From Pseudomonas quercus (GTDB taxonomy: Bacteria > Pseudomonadota > Gammaproteobacteria > Pseudomonadales > Pseudomonadaceae): 64,000 nt of DNA. A model generated the notes under the pieces. It was not told where the DNA came from. It saw only the letters and a program-made list of their open reading frames with translations, and did not search any database. The position numbers were made by a program, and so were the translations under genes. Positions within the stretch are counted from its first letter, which is position 1; the number at the start of each line of letters is the position of its first letter. Below, one piece after another: positions 34,413-44,679 of this stretch. Location of the stretch: assembly GCF_012033695.1 (NCBI RefSeq), contig NZ_JAAVJI010000008.1, positions 124,001 to 188,000 of the forward strand, read 5' to 3'.

Positions 34413-34997
34413 ATGAGCACCATCACCATTACCGACGCCGCCCAGGACTACCTGGGCGACCTGCTGAACAAGCAGAACACACCAGGTATCGGCATCCGTG
34501 TGTTTATCACCCAGCCGGGTACTCAATACGCCGAAACCTGTATTGCCTACTGCAAGCCAGGGGAAGAAAAGCCTGACGACACGCCGATCGGGCTGGCCAG
34601 CTTCACCGCCTGGATCGATGCCATCAGCGAGCCTTTCCTGGCGGATGCATTGGTGGATTACGCCACGGACCGCATGGGCGGGCAACTGACCATCAAGGCA
34701 CCCAACGCCAAGGTGCCGATGGTCAACGAAGACAGCCCCATCGACGAGCGTATCAATTACTACCTGCAAACCGAGATCAACCCAGGGTTGGCTAGCCACG
34801 GTGGCCAGGTCAGCCTGATCGAAGTGGTTGAGGACGGTGTGGCCGTGCTTCAGTTCGGGGGCGGTTGCCAGGGCTGTGGCCAGGCCGACGTTACCTTGAA
34901 GGAAGGCATCGAGCGTACGTTGCTAGAGCGTATTCCTCAGCTCAAAGGCGTTCGGGACGTGACTGACCATTCCCAGCGCGAGAATGCTTACTACTGA
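34413..34997 (+). CDS. nfuA: Fe-S biogenesis protein NfuA
   Basis: A 194-residue protein with two parts. The N-terminal A-type-like scaffold domain ([37 protein letters not shown]) lacks the full cysteine set of true A-type carriers. The C-terminal Nfu domain ([17 protein letters not shown]) carries the CxxC motif in GGGCQGCG that holds the 4Fe-4S cluster at a dimer interface. NfuA delivers clusters to enzymes such as lipoyl synthase and aconitase under stress. It is a single gene with a GAGG ribosome site upstream. Length is standard. Confidence 0.94.
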   Translation: MSTITITDAAQDYLGDLLNKQNTPGIGIRVFITQPGTQYAETCIAYCKPGEEKPDDTPIGLASFTAWIDAISEPFLADALVDYATDRMGGQLTIKAPNAKVPMVNEDSPIDERINYYLQTEINPGLASHGGQVSLIEVVEDGVAVLQFGGGCQGCGQADVTLKEGIERTLLERIPQLKGVRDVTDHSQRENAYY

Positions 34998-35040
34998 TGT
35001 GCCTGGGGCTACGCAGGCCGCGTAGCCCCTTTTCCCCGCC

Positions 35041-35790
35041 TTATTCGGCGCGATACAGGTGCGCACGCCCGGCACGGTACAACGCGGAATCTTCGAACAC
35101 CTCATTGCCTAATACCCAGCCCACGATGATCAGCGCCGAGCGCTGGAACCCTTTGCCTGCGGCCTGGGCTTGGATCGTGCCAAGGGTGCCCGTGACCCAG
35201 TCTTGCTCGGGCCATGTAGCCTTGTGTATCACCGCCACCGGGCAATCGACTCCATAGCTGGGCACCAAGGTGTTCACAATGGCCGGCAAGTGGCTGACCC
35301 CCAAATGAATGGCCATGGTCGCCCGGTGACGGGCCAGATCCGCCAAGGCTTCGCCTTTCGGCATTGGGGAGCGCGTGCCGTAGCGTGTCAGGATCACGGT
35401 CTGTGACACACCTGGCAGGGTGAGCTCCGCCTCCAATAAGGCGGCACAAGCGGCGACAGCCGTCACACCAGGCACAATTTCAAACGGTATGCCCAAGGCC
35501 CTCAGGTGCCGAATCTGCTCACCCATGGCGCCATAGAGGCTAGGGTCACCAGAATGCACGCGGGCGACATCTTGCCCCTGGGCGTGGGCTTGAGCGATTT
35601 CCCCGATGATAGCCCCCAGGTCCAGCGCCGCACTGTTGATCACGCGCTCTGCGCGATGACCCTCCAGCAATGCGGCCGGCACCAGCGAGCCTGCATAAAT
35701 GATCACAGGGCACTGACGCAGCAGGCGCAAGCCTTTAACAGTAATCAGGTCGGGATCGCCAGGGCCGGCGCCGATGAAATAGACGGTCAT
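35041..35790 (-). CDS. cobM: Precorrin-4 C11-methyltransferase
   Basis: A 249-residue tetrapyrrole methylase of the aerobic cobalamin pathway, using SAM to methylate precorrin-4 at C-11. Motifs are VYFIGAGPGDPDLITVKG at the N-terminus, VARVHSGDPSLYGAMGEQI, FEIVPGVTA and TVILTRYGTRSPMP, all diagnostic of CobM/CbiF. It is the last gene of the riboswitch-headed run cbtB-cbtA-cobE-cobM, with 34 bp separating it from cobE. Confidence 0.94.
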   Translation of the reverse strand: MTVYFIGAGPGDPDLITVKGLRLLRQCPVIIYAGSLVPAALLEGHRAERVINSAALDLGAIIGEIAQAHAQGQDVARVHSGDPSLYGAMGEQIRHLRALGIPFEIVPGVTAVAACAALLEAELTLPGVSQTVILTRYGTRSPMPKGEALADLARHRATMAIHLGVSHLPAIVNTLVPSYGVDCPVAVIHKATWPEQDWVTGTLGTIQAQAAGKGFQRSALIIVGWVLGNEVFEDSALYRAGRAHLYRAE

Positions 35791-35824
35791 TGCAGGTAGG
35801 CTGCCTATGAAGGTTTAGTGAATT

Positions 35825-36226
35825 TCATGTTGCAACGGCCAGGGCGACTGTTGCATGGCTGGCGCAGAGCCTGGGCAGGCACAACCTGGGTGTGCGTTGG
35901 CTGAGCGCTTCGCAATGGGCCAGTGCAGCGCTCTCTGCCAAGCCAAGGCAACCGGTGTGTTGCAGGCTCACCCATGAGCGGTGGGTTAGCAACGGCTCGT
36001 AGGGCGCCAGGGCACTGGCCGAGTAACCGGATAACGGCAGGCCCTGTGCTGCGGCGAGTGCTATCAGCCCAGGTTCGCTGCATTTTCTGTCCAGTGAGGC
36101 AATACCCTGCACGTCGCGCAGGGTGGCGCCCACTTGGGCCAGGGCCTGTTCAAGCAGCCCTTGCAACACCTCAACAGAGCAGCCTTTGCGACAGCCCAGC
36201 CCGGCGACCAGCCACGAATCCGCCAT
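35825..36226 (-). CDS. cobE: Cobalamin biosynthesis protein CobE (CbiG C-terminal type)
   Basis: A 133-residue protein with the CbiG_C fold pattern: VAGLGCRKGCSVEVLQGLLEQAL, GIASLDRKCSEPGLIALAAAQGLPL and FSA-like GYSASALAPYEP. CobE is needed in the aerobic cobalamin pathway, though its exact step is not settled. It starts 9 bp after the cbtA stop on the same strand, so it is in the operon. There is no strong ribosome site, which fits coupling to the upstream gene. Confidence 0.82.
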   Translation of the reverse strand: MADSWLVAGLGCRKGCSVEVLQGLLEQALAQVGATLRDVQGIASLDRKCSEPGLIALAAAQGLPLSGYSASALAPYEPLLTHRSWVSLQHTGCLGLAESAALAHCEALSQRTPRLCLPRLCASHATVALAVAT

Positions 36227-36235
36227 GGCCAGTAG

Positions 36236-36922
36236 TCAGGCTCGCGCCGAGCGGCGGAACAACCAGGCCGTTGCACTGCCCAGCGCCAGCCAGAAGGCTA
36301 CGTTGGTCAACTGCGCCGCCCAGCGGAATTGGGCTTCCAGCGCCTCAGGGGCGAGGCTTTCATGAATGGCCGGTTGAGGGGCGCCGACCAGGTGAGGGAT
36401 CACCAGCAGAACGGCCCCGGCTAGCTTCAAAGGCCACCCCCGGGCAAACACCATCAAGGCCAGCGCCACGGCAGTCGACGCTGCCGTGCCAATCCACCAG
36501 ACCTGGCGTGAAGCAAGGTCGGCCGCCGCAGTGCCCGGCAGTTCCGGTGGAAGGCCCAGAGTAGGCGCCAAGGTAAACACGGCATACCCGGCAAGCCCCC
36601 AGAGCAGCCCTTCAGCCGTGCGGCCCGGCGCACGCAGCGTATACAGCCCGGCCAGCATCAGCCCGAAGCCCACGGCAACCACCAGGTTGCCGCCGGTGGT
36701 GGACAGCACGCGCTGCCAGCCGTCTTCAGGCTCCCAGGCGGCTTCTTCATGCACGTGCTCGGCGGTGTTGGCACCTCCATGCTCATGGGCGGCAGGGGCT
36801 GCGTGCTCGTAGGTTTCGGCGGTATGAATCAGCGGTGTAAGCCACAGGCTTTGCATCACCGTCAGCAACAGCGCTGCGAACAACCCCGCAAAGCCGGCGG
36901 TGCGCAGGATACGTGTGATCAT
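36236..36922 (-). CDS. cbtA: Cobalt transporter subunit CbtA
   Basis: A 228-residue membrane protein with about five hydrophobic segments. The start at 36922 gives MITRILRTAGFAGLFAALLL. A His/Glu-rich periplasmic stretch (HEHGGANTAEHVHEEAAWEP, about residues 44-65) can bind metal. LSTTGGNLVVAVGFGLMLAGLYTL and LWGLAGYAVFTLAPTLGLPPELPG are the CbtA family blocks. CbtA works with CbtB in predicted cobalt uptake and is nearly always under B12 riboswitch control, as here. Confidence 0.9.
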   Translation of the reverse strand: MITRILRTAGFAGLFAALLLTVMQSLWLTPLIHTAETYEHAAPAAHEHGGANTAEHVHEEAAWEPEDGWQRVLSTTGGNLVVAVGFGLMLAGLYTLRAPGRTAEGLLWGLAGYAVFTLAPTLGLPPELPGTAAADLASRQVWWIGTAASTAVALALMVFARGWPLKLAGAVLLVIPHLVGAPQPAIHESLAPEALEAQFRWAAQLTNVAFWLALGSATAWLFRRSARA

Positions 36923-36932
36923 GGCAAGCACC

Positions 36933-37121
36933 TTAGTGGCAAGGGAATGCAGCGCTATGGCGCGTATCGTGTGCAGCATTGTGCACAGCAGGCAGGTGGG
37001 AGAACCCGGCAAAATACACCAGGCCGGCGCCTAGCACGGTGGCCAGGCACGCTGCAGCAATACGCTGGGCAAGGGTAGCAGCAGGTTGAGCAACGAGATG
37101 GCTTGTAGCATGGGCGGACAT
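36933..37121 (-). CDS. cbtB: Cobalt transporter subunit CbtB
   Basis: A 62-residue protein with one membrane helix (AACLATVLGAGLVYFAGFS). The diagnostic C-terminus HNAAHDTRHSAAFPCH contains the histidines and cysteine thought to bind cobalt. The start at 37121 (MSAHATSHL) is preceded by GAGGGAAG. It is the first gene after the cobalamin riboswitch, 10 bp before cbtA. Confidence 0.92.
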   Translation of the reverse strand: MSAHATSHLVAQPAATLAQRIAAACLATVLGAGLVYFAGFSHLPAVHNAAHDTRHSAAFPCH

Positions 37122-37211
37122 GGCGCTTCCCTCAGGTAAAGGACGGGCAGGCGCCGAAACCCTGCGCAAGGCAGGGCCGGACAGCCCGCCCACCGCAGGT
37201 GTGTCAATGAT

Positions 37212-37396
37212 GTCGATCGGGCCGGTCTCCGGGCTTGCGAGGGGGCAGCACTAAGGTGTTCCCGGTCCGCTTCTCCTTCCCATGCCTGGCACAGTGGATA
37301 TGAAGCGCGCTCGCTTACCGTTGCGGGGGCAGCACCGGACTGGCCTGGCGGCGCACCGGTTTCCCGTTTCACCCTGTGAAGGGCACCCGAACGAAA
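37212..37396 (-). ncRNA. Cobalamin (B12) riboswitch
   Basis: Reading the minus strand, the hallmarks appear in order: GGTGAAACGGGAAACCGGTG near the 5' side, the core GCTGCCCCCGCAACGGTAAG, a GGGAAGG element and the closing AAGCCCGGAGACCGGCC. It lies about 90 nt before cbtB. Adenosylcobalamin binding should switch off the cbtB-cbtA-cobE-cobM operon. Confidence 0.93.
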
Positions 37397-37484
37397 GGCG
37401 TAAGGAAAGCATGCCGAGCCAAAGCCGTCAAACCAGAAAAAAAGAAGCCCCGGCAAGGCCAGGGCTCAAGAGGGTATGCGGGGT

Positions 37485-37760
37485 TCAGCCATTGGCGCGG
37501 TCGTCATAACCGCCTTGTTGCAGGTACTGGAGCTTGTGCAATTGGCCTTTGCTGTCCTGGTACACCATGGTCACCGGTACAACGCCGGACTTATTGCTCA
37601 CGTCTGTCTTGGAAATGACCTTCTGAATGTCCATGTGCATCCCGTAGTGGTAGGCCTCTACGGGCAGTTTGTCGACAACGCTGCGTTCAGCGCCGTCCTG
37701 AGCATAGGCACCCGTAGTGAAGGCAATACTTAAGGCGGCAATGGCAAAGGCGGTTTTCAT
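37485..37760 (-). CDS. Secreted DUF2790 protein
   Basis: A 91-residue protein. MKTAFAIAALSIAFTTGAYA is a typical signal peptide with an AYA cleavage site. The mature part (LPVEAYHYGMHMDIQKVISK, GVVPVTMVYQDSKGQLHKLQY) matches DUF2790, a family largely limited to Pseudomonas, found in the periplasm and often changed under copper or stress. Function unknown. It stands alone upstream of the riboswitch on the same strand. Confidence 0.85.
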   Translation of the reverse strand: MKTAFAIAALSIAFTTGAYAQDGAERSVVDKLPVEAYHYGMHMDIQKVISKTDVSNKSGVVPVTMVYQDSKGQLHKLQYLQQGGYDDRANG

Positions 37761-37881
37761 GGCTCGATTCCTCGTAGGCAATGGTTTTCGTTGAAGCCAT
37801 TAAAGCGCCAAGCCCCCTGTTCGAGAAATCGAACACTGTGCTGAAAGGAATCACCTTTTTTGATAGTTGCGTTAATGGGCG

Positions 37882-39246
37882 CTAAATATGCAGCGCCTGA
37901 CCCAGCGCCCGCATCGCCGCCTCCTGTACCGCCTCACCCAAAGTAGGGTGGGCATGCACCGTACCGGCGATGTCCTCCAACCGTGCACCCAGCTCCAGGG
38001 ATTGGCTGAACGCCGCTGCCAGCTCAGACACGCCGGGGCCCACTGCCTGCCACCCGAGAATCAGGTGGTCACTGCTACGCGCCACTACCCTTACGAACCC
38101 CGCTGTGGCACCCAGCGTCATGGCACGGCCATTGGCAGCGAAGGGGAACATAGCGACCAACGCGCCGGCACCGGCTTGTTCAGGGGTTTGCCCCGCTACC
38201 ACAATCTCGGGGTCGGTGTAGCACACGGCGGCAATGGCGGCTGGCGTAAAGGCCCGGGTATGGCCCGCGATGACTTCGGCGACCATCTCACCCTGCGCCA
38301 TGGCCCGGTGGGCGAGCAGCGGCTCCCCAGTCAGGTCGCCAACCGCCCATACGTTGGTCATGCTGGTGCGGCACGTGTCGTCAATACGCACTGCGCGGCC
38401 TGCCATGGTCAGGTTCAGCCGCTCCAGCCCGTAACCCGTGGTGCGGGGTACCCGCCCGGCGGCTACTAACACCCGGTCCGTGTCCAGTGTGTGGGTACTA
38501 CCGGCAGGGTCACGCAAGGTAAGCTGCTGGGTAGCCGGGTCATAGCCCTCCACGGCATGGCCCGGCAACAATGTGATGCCCAGCTGCAGCATCCGATCAA
38601 TCACAGGTTGTGTGAGCTCGGCGTCGTACGTGGGGAGCAGCCGCGGCTGCGCTTCAATGACGGTCACCTTTACCCCAAGCTTGCGGTAGGCGATGCCCAG
38701 CTCCAGCCCGATATAGCCCCCGCCCACAACCGCCAGGTGACGGGGCAGGGTAGTGGGGGCCAGGGCGCCGGTGGAGTCCACGACCGCTCCACCCAAAGGA
38801 AGGCTGGGTAGGGCTACGCTGCAGGAGCCTGTGGCCAACACCAGGTGCTGGCAGTGGATGCGGGTGTCGCCGACCTCCACGGTCTTGCCATCTACGATCT
38901 GCCCGTGGCCGTGAATAACCTTGACCTTGTGCTTCCTGAGCAGGCCTGCCACGCCTGTGGTCAAGCGGTCTACCACGGTATTTTTCCAGTCGATGGCCTG
39001 AGTGAGGTCCAGCGTCGGGGCGCCTGCTGTAACGCCAAAGGGGTTGGGGGCCTGCACCTGGTGGAAATGCTCGGCCACATGAATCAGCGCTTTGGAAGGG
39101 ATACAGCCGACGTTAAGGCAGGTTCCGCCCAAGGTGTCACCTTCCACCAGTACCGTGGGTATGCCCAGCTGGCCTGCGCGGATAGCGGCGACATAGCCGC
39201 CAGGGCCGCCGCCTAGAACAAGCAGTGTGGTGTCTAACGTGTTCAT
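37882..39246 (-). CDS. lpdV: Dihydrolipoyl dehydrogenase, bkd E3 subunit
   Basis: A 454-residue flavoprotein that reoxidises the lipoyl arm of the branched-chain keto acid dehydrogenase with NAD. Visible are the FAD fold [18 protein letters not shown], the redox disulfide [15 protein letters not shown], the NAD-binding [12 protein letters not shown] and the C-terminal His-Glu pair region [15 protein letters not shown]. It is the last gene of bkdA1-bkdA2-bkdB-lpdV, 9 bp after bkdB. Being inside the bkd operon identifies it as LpdV and not the general Lpd. Confidence 0.94.
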   Translation of the reverse strand: MNTLDTTLLVLGGGPGGYVAAIRAGQLGIPTVLVEGDTLGGTCLNVGCIPSKALIHVAEHFHQVQAPNPFGVTAGAPTLDLTQAIDWKNTVVDRLTTGVAGLLRKHKVKVIHGHGQIVDGKTVEVGDTRIHCQHLVLATGSCSVALPSLPLGGAVVDSTGALAPTTLPRHLAVVGGGYIGLELGIAYRKLGVKVTVIEAQPRLLPTYDAELTQPVIDRMLQLGITLLPGHAVEGYDPATQQLTLRDPAGSTHTLDTDRVLVAAGRVPRTTGYGLERLNLTMAGRAVRIDDTCRTSMTNVWAVGDLTGEPLLAHRAMAQGEMVAEVIAGHTRAFTPAAIAAVCYTDPEIVVAGQTPEQAGAGALVAMFPFAANGRAMTLGATAGFVRVVARSSDHLILGWQAVGPGVSELAAAFSQSLELGARLEDIAGTVHAHPTLGEAVQEAAMRALGQALHI

Positions 39247-39255
39247 GGGTGGCCT

Positions 39256-40485
39256 TTAATCAATGAAAAGGGTGGCAGGCTGTTCGAGCAGGTGCCGCAC
39301 GGCCTGGATGAAGCGTGCTGCGTCCATGCCGTCGACGACCCGATGATCGAAGGAACTGGACAGGTTCATCATCTTGCGCACAACCACTTGGCCCTCTACC
39401 ACCACAGGCCTCTCCACCATGCGGTTAACGCCCACAATGGCGACCTCCGGCAGGTTGAGCACGGGCGTCGACACAATGCCGCCCAGGGCGCCCAGGCTGG
39501 TCAGGGTGATGGTGGAACCGGACAGGAGGTCCCGCTCGGCCTTGCCATGGCGTGCGGCCTCTGCGATGCGAGTGATTTCCTGAGCATTGCCCCACAGGTC
39601 GCGCTGGTGGGCACTGCGTAGTACAGGCACCAGCAAGCCATGCTCGCCTTGGGTGGCGATGCCCACGTGCACCGCGCTGTGGCGTTCGATCACCTGTTGT
39701 TCATCGTTGTAGCGTGCGTTGAGCTGGGGGAAGTCGCGCAAGGCCACGACCAAGGCGCGCACCAGCAGCGGCAGCAGCGTCAGGCGCCCTCGTGCCTGGC
39801 CCCAACGGGTGTTGAGTTGCTGGCGCAGTTGCTCCAAGGCCGTGACGTCGATTTCCTCCACGTAGCTGAAATGCGCTGCACGGCGGGTGGCCTCCTGCAT
39901 GCGCTCGGCAATCTTGCGCCGAAGGCCGATCACCGGCACCCGCTGCACCTGTTCCTCACTGGCAGGGGGGCGAACAGGTTGGCTAAGCGAGTCCAGGTCC
40001 GCATGGACGATACGGCCTGCAGGGCCACTGCCAGTCACCTTCGACAGGTCGATGCCGTTGTCCCAGGCACGCTTGCGGACGGCGGGAGACGCCAAGGGGC
40101 GTTCTACGGATTCACAGGCTGGGGACAGGGTTGCCACAGGTTCGGGCGCACTCGCCACGGCTTTTTCAACAGATGCAGCAACAGGTGCGGTCACAGGCGC
40201 CTGGGATGCCTCGGTATGTTCGGTTTCTTTGACGTTACCGCTGCCTTCTACCTCCAGCCGAATCAGCTCGCTGCCCACGGCCATGGTCTGCCCAGGCGTC
40301 GCGCCCAAGGCGAGCACGCGGCCGCTGACCGGGCTGGGTATTTCCACCGTGGCTTTGTCGGTCATGACGTCGGCCAGCACCTGGTCTTCGGTTACCGTGT
40401 CGCCCACGTTCACGAACCATTCCACCAGCTCTACCTGGGCGATGCCTTCGCCGATGTCCGGCATCTTGATCACATGCTGGCCCAT
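39256..40485 (-). CDS. bkdB: Branched-chain keto acid dehydrogenase E2 acyltransferase
   Basis: A 409-residue lipoamide acyltransferase. The N-terminal lipoyl domain has the lipoylated Lys in VMTDKATVEIPSP. A Pro/Ala/Glu-rich linker follows (about 95-130), then the E3-binding domain (ASPAVRKRAWDNGIDLSKV) and the C-terminal catalytic domain ending with the active-site motif DHRVVDGMDAARF. It forms the core of the complex that turns keto acids of valine, leucine and isoleucine into acyl-CoA. Its start overlaps the bkdA2 stop by one base (ATGA). Confidence 0.95.
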   Translation of the reverse strand: MGQHVIKMPDIGEGIAQVELVEWFVNVGDTVTEDQVLADVMTDKATVEIPSPVSGRVLALGATPGQTMAVGSELIRLEVEGSGNVKETEHTEASQAPVTAPVAASVEKAVASAPEPVATLSPACESVERPLASPAVRKRAWDNGIDLSKVTGSGPAGRIVHADLDSLSQPVRPPASEEQVQRVPVIGLRRKIAERMQEATRRAAHFSYVEEIDVTALEQLRQQLNTRWGQARGRLTLLPLLVRALVVALRDFPQLNARYNDEQQVIERHSAVHVGIATQGEHGLLVPVLRSAHQRDLWGNAQEITRIAEAARHGKAERDLLSGSTITLTSLGALGGIVSTPVLNLPEVAIVGVNRMVERPVVVEGQVVVRKMMNLSSSFDHRVVDGMDAARFIQAVRHLLEQPATLFID

Positions 40486-41546
40486 CAGCGCACCTCCATG
40501 ACGCGTTTGAGGGCCGCACCCACGCGGTCAGGCCCAGGGAAGTACGCCCATTCCTGGGCGTGAGGGTAGGGCGTGTCCCACCCGGCCACCCGCTCGATGG
40601 GGGCTTCAAGCCAATAGAAGCAGTGCTCCTGAACCAGCGCCAGCAGCTCGGCGCCCAAGCCGCAGGTTTGGGTGGCCTCGTGCACGATTACGCAACGGCG
40701 GGTTTTTTTCACTGAAGCCACGAGGGTGTCCAGGTCCAGCGGCCATAGGCTGCGCAGGTCGATGACCTCCGCATCGATACCGGTCTCGCTGGCGGCGGCC
40801 AAGGCCACGTGAACCGTGGTGCCGTAGGTGATCACGGTCACGGCGGCGCCCTCACGTACCACCGCGGCGCTGTCCAGTGGCACGCGGTAATAGCCTTCAG
40901 GCACCGCGCTGGCGTCGTGGGCAGACCACGCTGTCACGGGGCGGTCGTGATGGCCGTCGAAAGGCCCGTTGTATAGCCGCTTGGGTTCCAGGAAGATCAC
41001 CGGGTCATCGCACTCGATCGCCGAGATCAGCAGCCCCTTGGCGTCGTAGGGGTTGGACGGCATCACCGTGCGTAGCCCACACACCTGGGTGAAGATCGCT
41101 TCGGGGCTCTGGCTGTGGGTCTGGCCACCGTAGATGCCTCCGCCACAGGGCATGCGCACGGTGATGGGCGCAGTGAAGTCGCCAGCCGAGCGGAAGCGCA
41201 GCCGCGCGGCCTCGGAGGTGAGCTGGTCATAGGCGGGGTAGACATAGTCAGCGAACTGGATTTCGGCCACCGGTCGCAGCCCATACGCACCCATGCCCAC
41301 GGCCACGCCCACAATGCCACTTTCGGAAATGGGCGTATCGAACACCCGGCTTTTGCCATACTTGGCCTGCAAGCCTTCGGTACAGCGGAACACGCCGCCG
41401 AAGTAGCCCACGTCTTCCCCGAAGGTCACGACGGTGGGGTCCCGTTCCAGCATTACATCCAGTGCGCTACGGATAGCCTGCACCATGGTCATGGGGCGAG
41501 TGTCCTGAGTCACGCGGGGGTGGTCGATCACTTGGGTACTGGTCAT
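40485..41546 (-). CDS. bkdA2: Branched-chain keto acid dehydrogenase E1 beta
   Basis: About 353 residues. The transketolase pyrimidine-binding domain begins MTMVQAIRSALDVMLERDPTVV and has GEDVGYFGGVFRCTEGL and RVFDTPISESGIVG. The C-terminal domain has EVIDLRSLWPLDLDTLVASV. E1 beta pairs with E1 alpha to decarboxylate branched-chain keto acids with thiamine diphosphate. The start at 41546 (MTSTQVIDHP) lies 4 bp after the E1 alpha stop. Standard pseudomonad length and order. Confidence 0.94.
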   Translation of the reverse strand: MTSTQVIDHPRVTQDTRPMTMVQAIRSALDVMLERDPTVVTFGEDVGYFGGVFRCTEGLQAKYGKSRVFDTPISESGIVGVAVGMGAYGLRPVAEIQFADYVYPAYDQLTSEAARLRFRSAGDFTAPITVRMPCGGGIYGGQTHSQSPEAIFTQVCGLRTVMPSNPYDAKGLLISAIECDDPVIFLEPKRLYNGPFDGHHDRPVTAWSAHDASAVPEGYYRVPLDSAAVVREGAAVTVITYGTTVHVALAAASETGIDAEVIDLRSLWPLDLDTLVASVKKTRRCVIVHEATQTCGLGAELLALVQEHCFYWLEAPIERVAGWDTPYPHAQEWAYFPGPDRVGAALKRVMEVR

Positions 41547-41550
41547 CAGG

Positions 41551-43029
<1,479 letters not shown>

Positions 43030-44679
43030 ATGGAACGCTATGCGCCCCGGGAATGGCAGCCCCACGAGCGGCCCTCAATGCCCGGCTCACCTTCTACGCC
43101 GCTGCACCCTACGCCACGCCGCATCGCCTATGCGCTGGTGGGCCTGCTGGTGGGCATTACCGGCGGGCTAGGCAATGCCTTGGTAACAGCCAACCTGGTG
43201 TACCTGCAAGGCGCGCTGGGCGTGACCAGTGCAGAAATCGCCTGGTTGCCAGCGGCCTATGTGATGACCAACGTCACCATGAACCTGCTGCTGGTCAAGT
43301 TCCGGCAGCAGTTCGGCCTTCGCGCCTTTACGGAAGTGTTCCTGGGGCTGTACGTGCTGGTGACCTTGGCCCACCTGTTCGTGAACGACCTGGGCTCGGC
43401 CATCGCCGTGCGCGCCGCCCATGGCATGGTGGGCGCCGCCCTGAGTTCGTTGGGCCTTTACTACATGATCCAGGCATTGCCCGCCAAATGGCGCCTCAAG
43501 GCGCTGGTGCTGGGCTTGGGCACCGCTCAGTTGGCATTACCCCTGGCCCGGCTGGTCTCCGAAGACCTGCTGCAGATCGCCGAATGGCGCGGGCTTTACC
43601 TGTTCGAACTGGGCCTGGCGATCACAGCGCTGGCGGCCGTATTCTGGCTCAAATTGCCCCCCGGCGACCGCTTCCGTACCTTCGAGCCGCTGGACTTTCT
43701 CACCTTCGCACTACTGGCCCCCGGCGTGGGCCTGCTGGTGGCGGTGCTGTCACTGGGGCGTATCGACTGGTGGTTCGAAGCCCGCTGGATCGGGATTGCG
43801 TTGGCCTGTTCCATCGTACTGATCCTGGCGGGGCTGTGCATCGAGCACAACCGCCGCAACCCGTTGCTGATGACAAGGTGGCTGGGCAGTGGGCCTATCC
43901 TGCGGTTAGGGTTGGCTGTGGTGCTCATACGCATGGTCAGCTCGGAACAGTCCACCGGCGCAGTGGGGTTCATGCAGTACCTGAACATGGGCAGCGAGCA
44001 ATTGTTCAGCCTGTACGTGGTGATGTTGATCGGCAGCGTATCAGGGCTGCTGATTAGTGCCTTGATGATCAACCCAGACCACCTGTTCCGGCCGCTGCTG
44101 TTCTCAGTAGGCCTGATGGCGGTGGGCGCACTCATGGACAGTTTCTCCAATAACCTGACCCGGCCACCCCAGCTGTACGTCAGCCAGTTTCTGCTGGCCT
44201 TCGGCAGTACCTATTTTCTAGGGCCCACCATGGTGATTGGCACCCGCAACGTGATAGCCAACCCACGCAACCTGGTCAGCTTTTCCGTGCTCTTCGGGAT
44301 TGCCCAGAACCTGGGTGGCCTGCTGGGTTCAGCCCTACTGGGCACCTGGCAAGTGATCCGAGAAAAATTCCACTCCAGCCTCATCGTTGAGCAGCTACAA
44401 GCCACCGACCCCCGTGTGGCTGCCCGGGTCAGCAGCGGGGCCGCGTCCTACGCCCAGGCCCTGGCCGACCCAAGCGCACGCAACGCTCAAGGCCTTCGCG
44501 CCCTGGCCAATGCCGCCACACGGGAGGCGAACGTGATGGCCTATAACGACGTGTTCATGCTGATCGCCATCATCGCTATCCTTACGCTCATCTGGATGTC
44601 CGTTCGCGTGTTGTGGCTTGCCAGCAATGCCCGCGCCCAACAGGCGGCCGATGTTCAACCTGCCGGCAAACCCCAATGA
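43030..44679 (+). CDS. MFS efflux transporter, EmrB/DHA2-like
   Basis: A 549-residue protein with about 14 hydrophobic segments, the number typical of the DHA2 drug-efflux branch. RIAYALVGLLVGITGGLGNALVTA opens the membrane region. TSAEIAWLPAAYVMTNVTMN is the usual motif after helix 1, and FGIAQNLGGLLGSALLGTWQV resembles motif C. A periplasmic loop (about 440-510) separates the last helices. Its stop overlaps the start of a membrane-fusion protein, so the two form an inner-membrane pump unit. Substrate unknown. Start at 43030; the ribosome site is weak. Confidence 0.88.
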   Translation: MERYAPREWQPHERPSMPGSPSTPLHPTPRRIAYALVGLLVGITGGLGNALVTANLVYLQGALGVTSAEIAWLPAAYVMTNVTMNLLLVKFRQQFGLRAFTEVFLGLYVLVTLAHLFVNDLGSAIAVRAAHGMVGAALSSLGLYYMIQALPAKWRLKALVLGLGTAQLALPLARLVSEDLLQIAEWRGLYLFELGLAITALAAVFWLKLPPGDRFRTFEPLDFLTFALLAPGVGLLVAVLSLGRIDWWFEARWIGIALACSIVLILAGLCIEHNRRNPLLMTRWLGSGPILRLGLAVVLIRMVSSEQSTGAVGFMQYLNMGSEQLFSLYVVMLIGSVSGLLISALMINPDHLFRPLLFSVGLMAVGALMDSFSNNLTRPPQLYVSQFLLAFGSTYFLGPTMVIGTRNVIANPRNLVSFSVLFGIAQNLGGLLGSALLGTWQVIREKFHSSLIVEQLQATDPRVAARVSSGAASYAQALADPSARNAQGLRALANAATREANVMAYNDVFMLIAIIAILTLIWMSVRVLWLASNARAQQAADVQPAGKPQ

